A stretch of 61,858 nt of DNA from Bernardetiaceae bacterium (GTDB lineage Bacteria; Bacteroidota; Bacteroidia; Cytophagales; Bernardetiaceae). The first letter of the stretch is position 1. Each line of letters opens with the position of its first letter. A model generated the notes under the pieces. It did no database searches and had not been told where the DNA came from. It worked only from the letters and a program-made list of their open reading frames with translations. Shown here piece by piece: positions 61,241 to 61,858 of this stretch. The translations under genes were made by a program, and so were the position numbers. The DNA lies in the NCBI GenBank assembly GCA_020832465.1, contig JAFIER010000132.1, positions 1-61,858 of the forward strand, in the 5' to 3' direction.

Positions 61241-61684
61241 CTATGTTTGCTTAGGATTGTAAATGGGCAATATAAAACTTTTGAGTGGTGTATGTTTTAG
61301 TCTTTCGCAAAGAATTCCTCTTGCAGTAGAGTAAGTCTGCTCGTGTATGAGAAGCTCTAAGGCTTTGCTCATATTCACTTTTCCGTCGCCGATATTTTCG
61401 GCTAATTCTGCTAAATTTTCAACTTTAAAAACAAAAATAAAGGCAAAGTTTGCAATGGCTTCTTGTGGATTTGCGCCTTCGCTATCGCTTTGTAAGCTAA
61501 TAAAAAACTCGGTTTTGACGGATTTTTGTTCAAAATTTAGTGCCAAGCCTATGCTATTTTTCATCAAATGCTTTTTGATTTTTGTAGCATCAAATGGCGA
61601 CGTGGGGTTATTGACTTCTGCGCGTGAGAGCTGGACGGTAAAAATAGAAATTTTACTCAGGTCAAGGGCTTGTTCTTTTATCAT
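61241..61684 (-). CDS. SecB-like protein
   Basis: A 147-residue cytoplasmic protein. It ends with a domain that resembles the SecB export-chaperone fold: an alternating strand region NSIGLALNFEQKSVKTEFFISLQ, a helix ELAENIG and the closing TYSTARGILCERLK followed by ILPIYNP. The last motif is the place of the SecB PINF-type end. Bacteroidota carry divergent SecB-like proteins of this size, which hold precursors or act as toxin-linked chaperones. No clear sec gene is adjacent. The family call is tentative. Confidence 0.55.
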   Translation of the reverse strand: MIKEQALDLSKISIFTVQLSRAEVNNPTSPFDATKIKKHLMKNSIGLALNFEQKSVKTEFFISLQSDSEGANPQEAIANFAFIFVFKVENLAELAENIGDGKVNMSKALELLIHEQTYSTARGILCERLKHTPLKSFILPIYNPKQT

Positions 61685-61831
61685 GATAATAAAGGTTATG
61701 AGTGATGTTTAGCTTTCGCAAAGTTTGGAACTTTATTGAAGGTAAGCAATCAATAGGTTTAAAGCACAAAACTAATATATTGCTATGATATTGCGCTTAT
61801 TTGTAAGCGATTTTATGATAAAATAGGCGTT

Positions 61832-61858
61832 AGAAATCATATTTCTTTGAGAAATGTT
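61832..61858. repeat. 33-bp-class hairpin, truncated by the window end
   Basis: AGAAATCATATTTCTTTGAGAAATGTT is broken into an arm AGAAATCATATTTCT and the first bases of its partner. The remainder lies beyond position 61858. Confidence 0.7.

Noticed and set aside
41-61858. CRISPR array
   Set aside because: The repeats are palindromic, dispersed between genes over the whole window and not separated by uniform spacers. No cas genes are present.

Overview
The window is AT-rich chromosomal DNA from a gliding, free-living Bacteroidota, most likely of the Cytophagales/Cytophagia type. The evidence is type IX secretion (T9SS) sorting domains of both type A and type B, a GldK/GldJ-like lipoprotein, a PorE-like protein, two-component-type propeller proteins, DUF4292, DUF5683 and DUF3467 proteins, a probable Bacteroidota promoter (TTTG-N17-TAAATTTG), and no recognisable Shine-Dalgarno sequences. 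No rRNA, tRNA, CRISPR array, transposase or prophage gene is visible.

Layout. 0.3-7.8 kb: ftsY, an alpha/beta hydrolase, a TrkH-type K+ transporter and a large T9SS-exported protein. 8-16 kb (mostly minus strand): an Nfu Fe-S protein, a 2OG-Fe(II) oxygenase, a 1108-residue propeller-SpoIIE phosphatase, a DtxR/MntR regulator and a membrane-anchored gluzincin-like protease. 16.2-17.3 kb: a gene-poor kilobase packed with mobile hairpin elements and one candidate 32-residue cationic peptide gene. 17.3-25.2 kb: long-chain acyl-CoA ligase, a PorE-like OmpA protein, a kinase-less HAMP/GAF/PAS sensor and NhaC. 25.4-27.2 kb: a two-gene DUF262-HEPN cassette (probable toxin or defence system). 27.2-34 kb: small envelope proteins, a DJ-1/PfpI protein and a second sensor paralogue. 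34.5-44 kb: topoisomerase IV subunit A, thymidylate synthase, four secreted or lipoproteins in a row, a phosphatidylserine decarboxylase-like enzyme and the GldK/GldJ-like protein. 44-62 kb: a type B T9SS giant with five tandem modules, DUF4292, a Sel1/TPR lipoprotein, TonB/MORN, DUF5683, MurQ, a coiled-coil protein, DUF3467, an AraC regulator, an amidase, a serine hydrolase carrying a GH3 remnant, and a SecB-like protein. Most genes are single transcription units; only the DUF262-HEPN pair is tightly coupled.

The most unusual feature is intergenic: about 30 palindromic hairpins and at least four families of miniature elements. The best supported is a MITE of about 102 bp with GGGTGTACG termini. 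Seven complete copies are each flanked by a perfect 8-bp target duplication that I could read directly. One sits inside an older hairpin that can be rebuilt to exactly 33 bp by removing the MITE. The central 33-bp hairpin is shared with a second, two-hairpin element family and also occurs alone, often a few bases after stop codons. Each of its arms is itself a palindrome (AGAAAT-AAC-ATTTCT type), and natural variants usually keep their pairing. Host genes are ordinary and intact apart from the serine hydrolase, which has lost its GH3 catalytic half.
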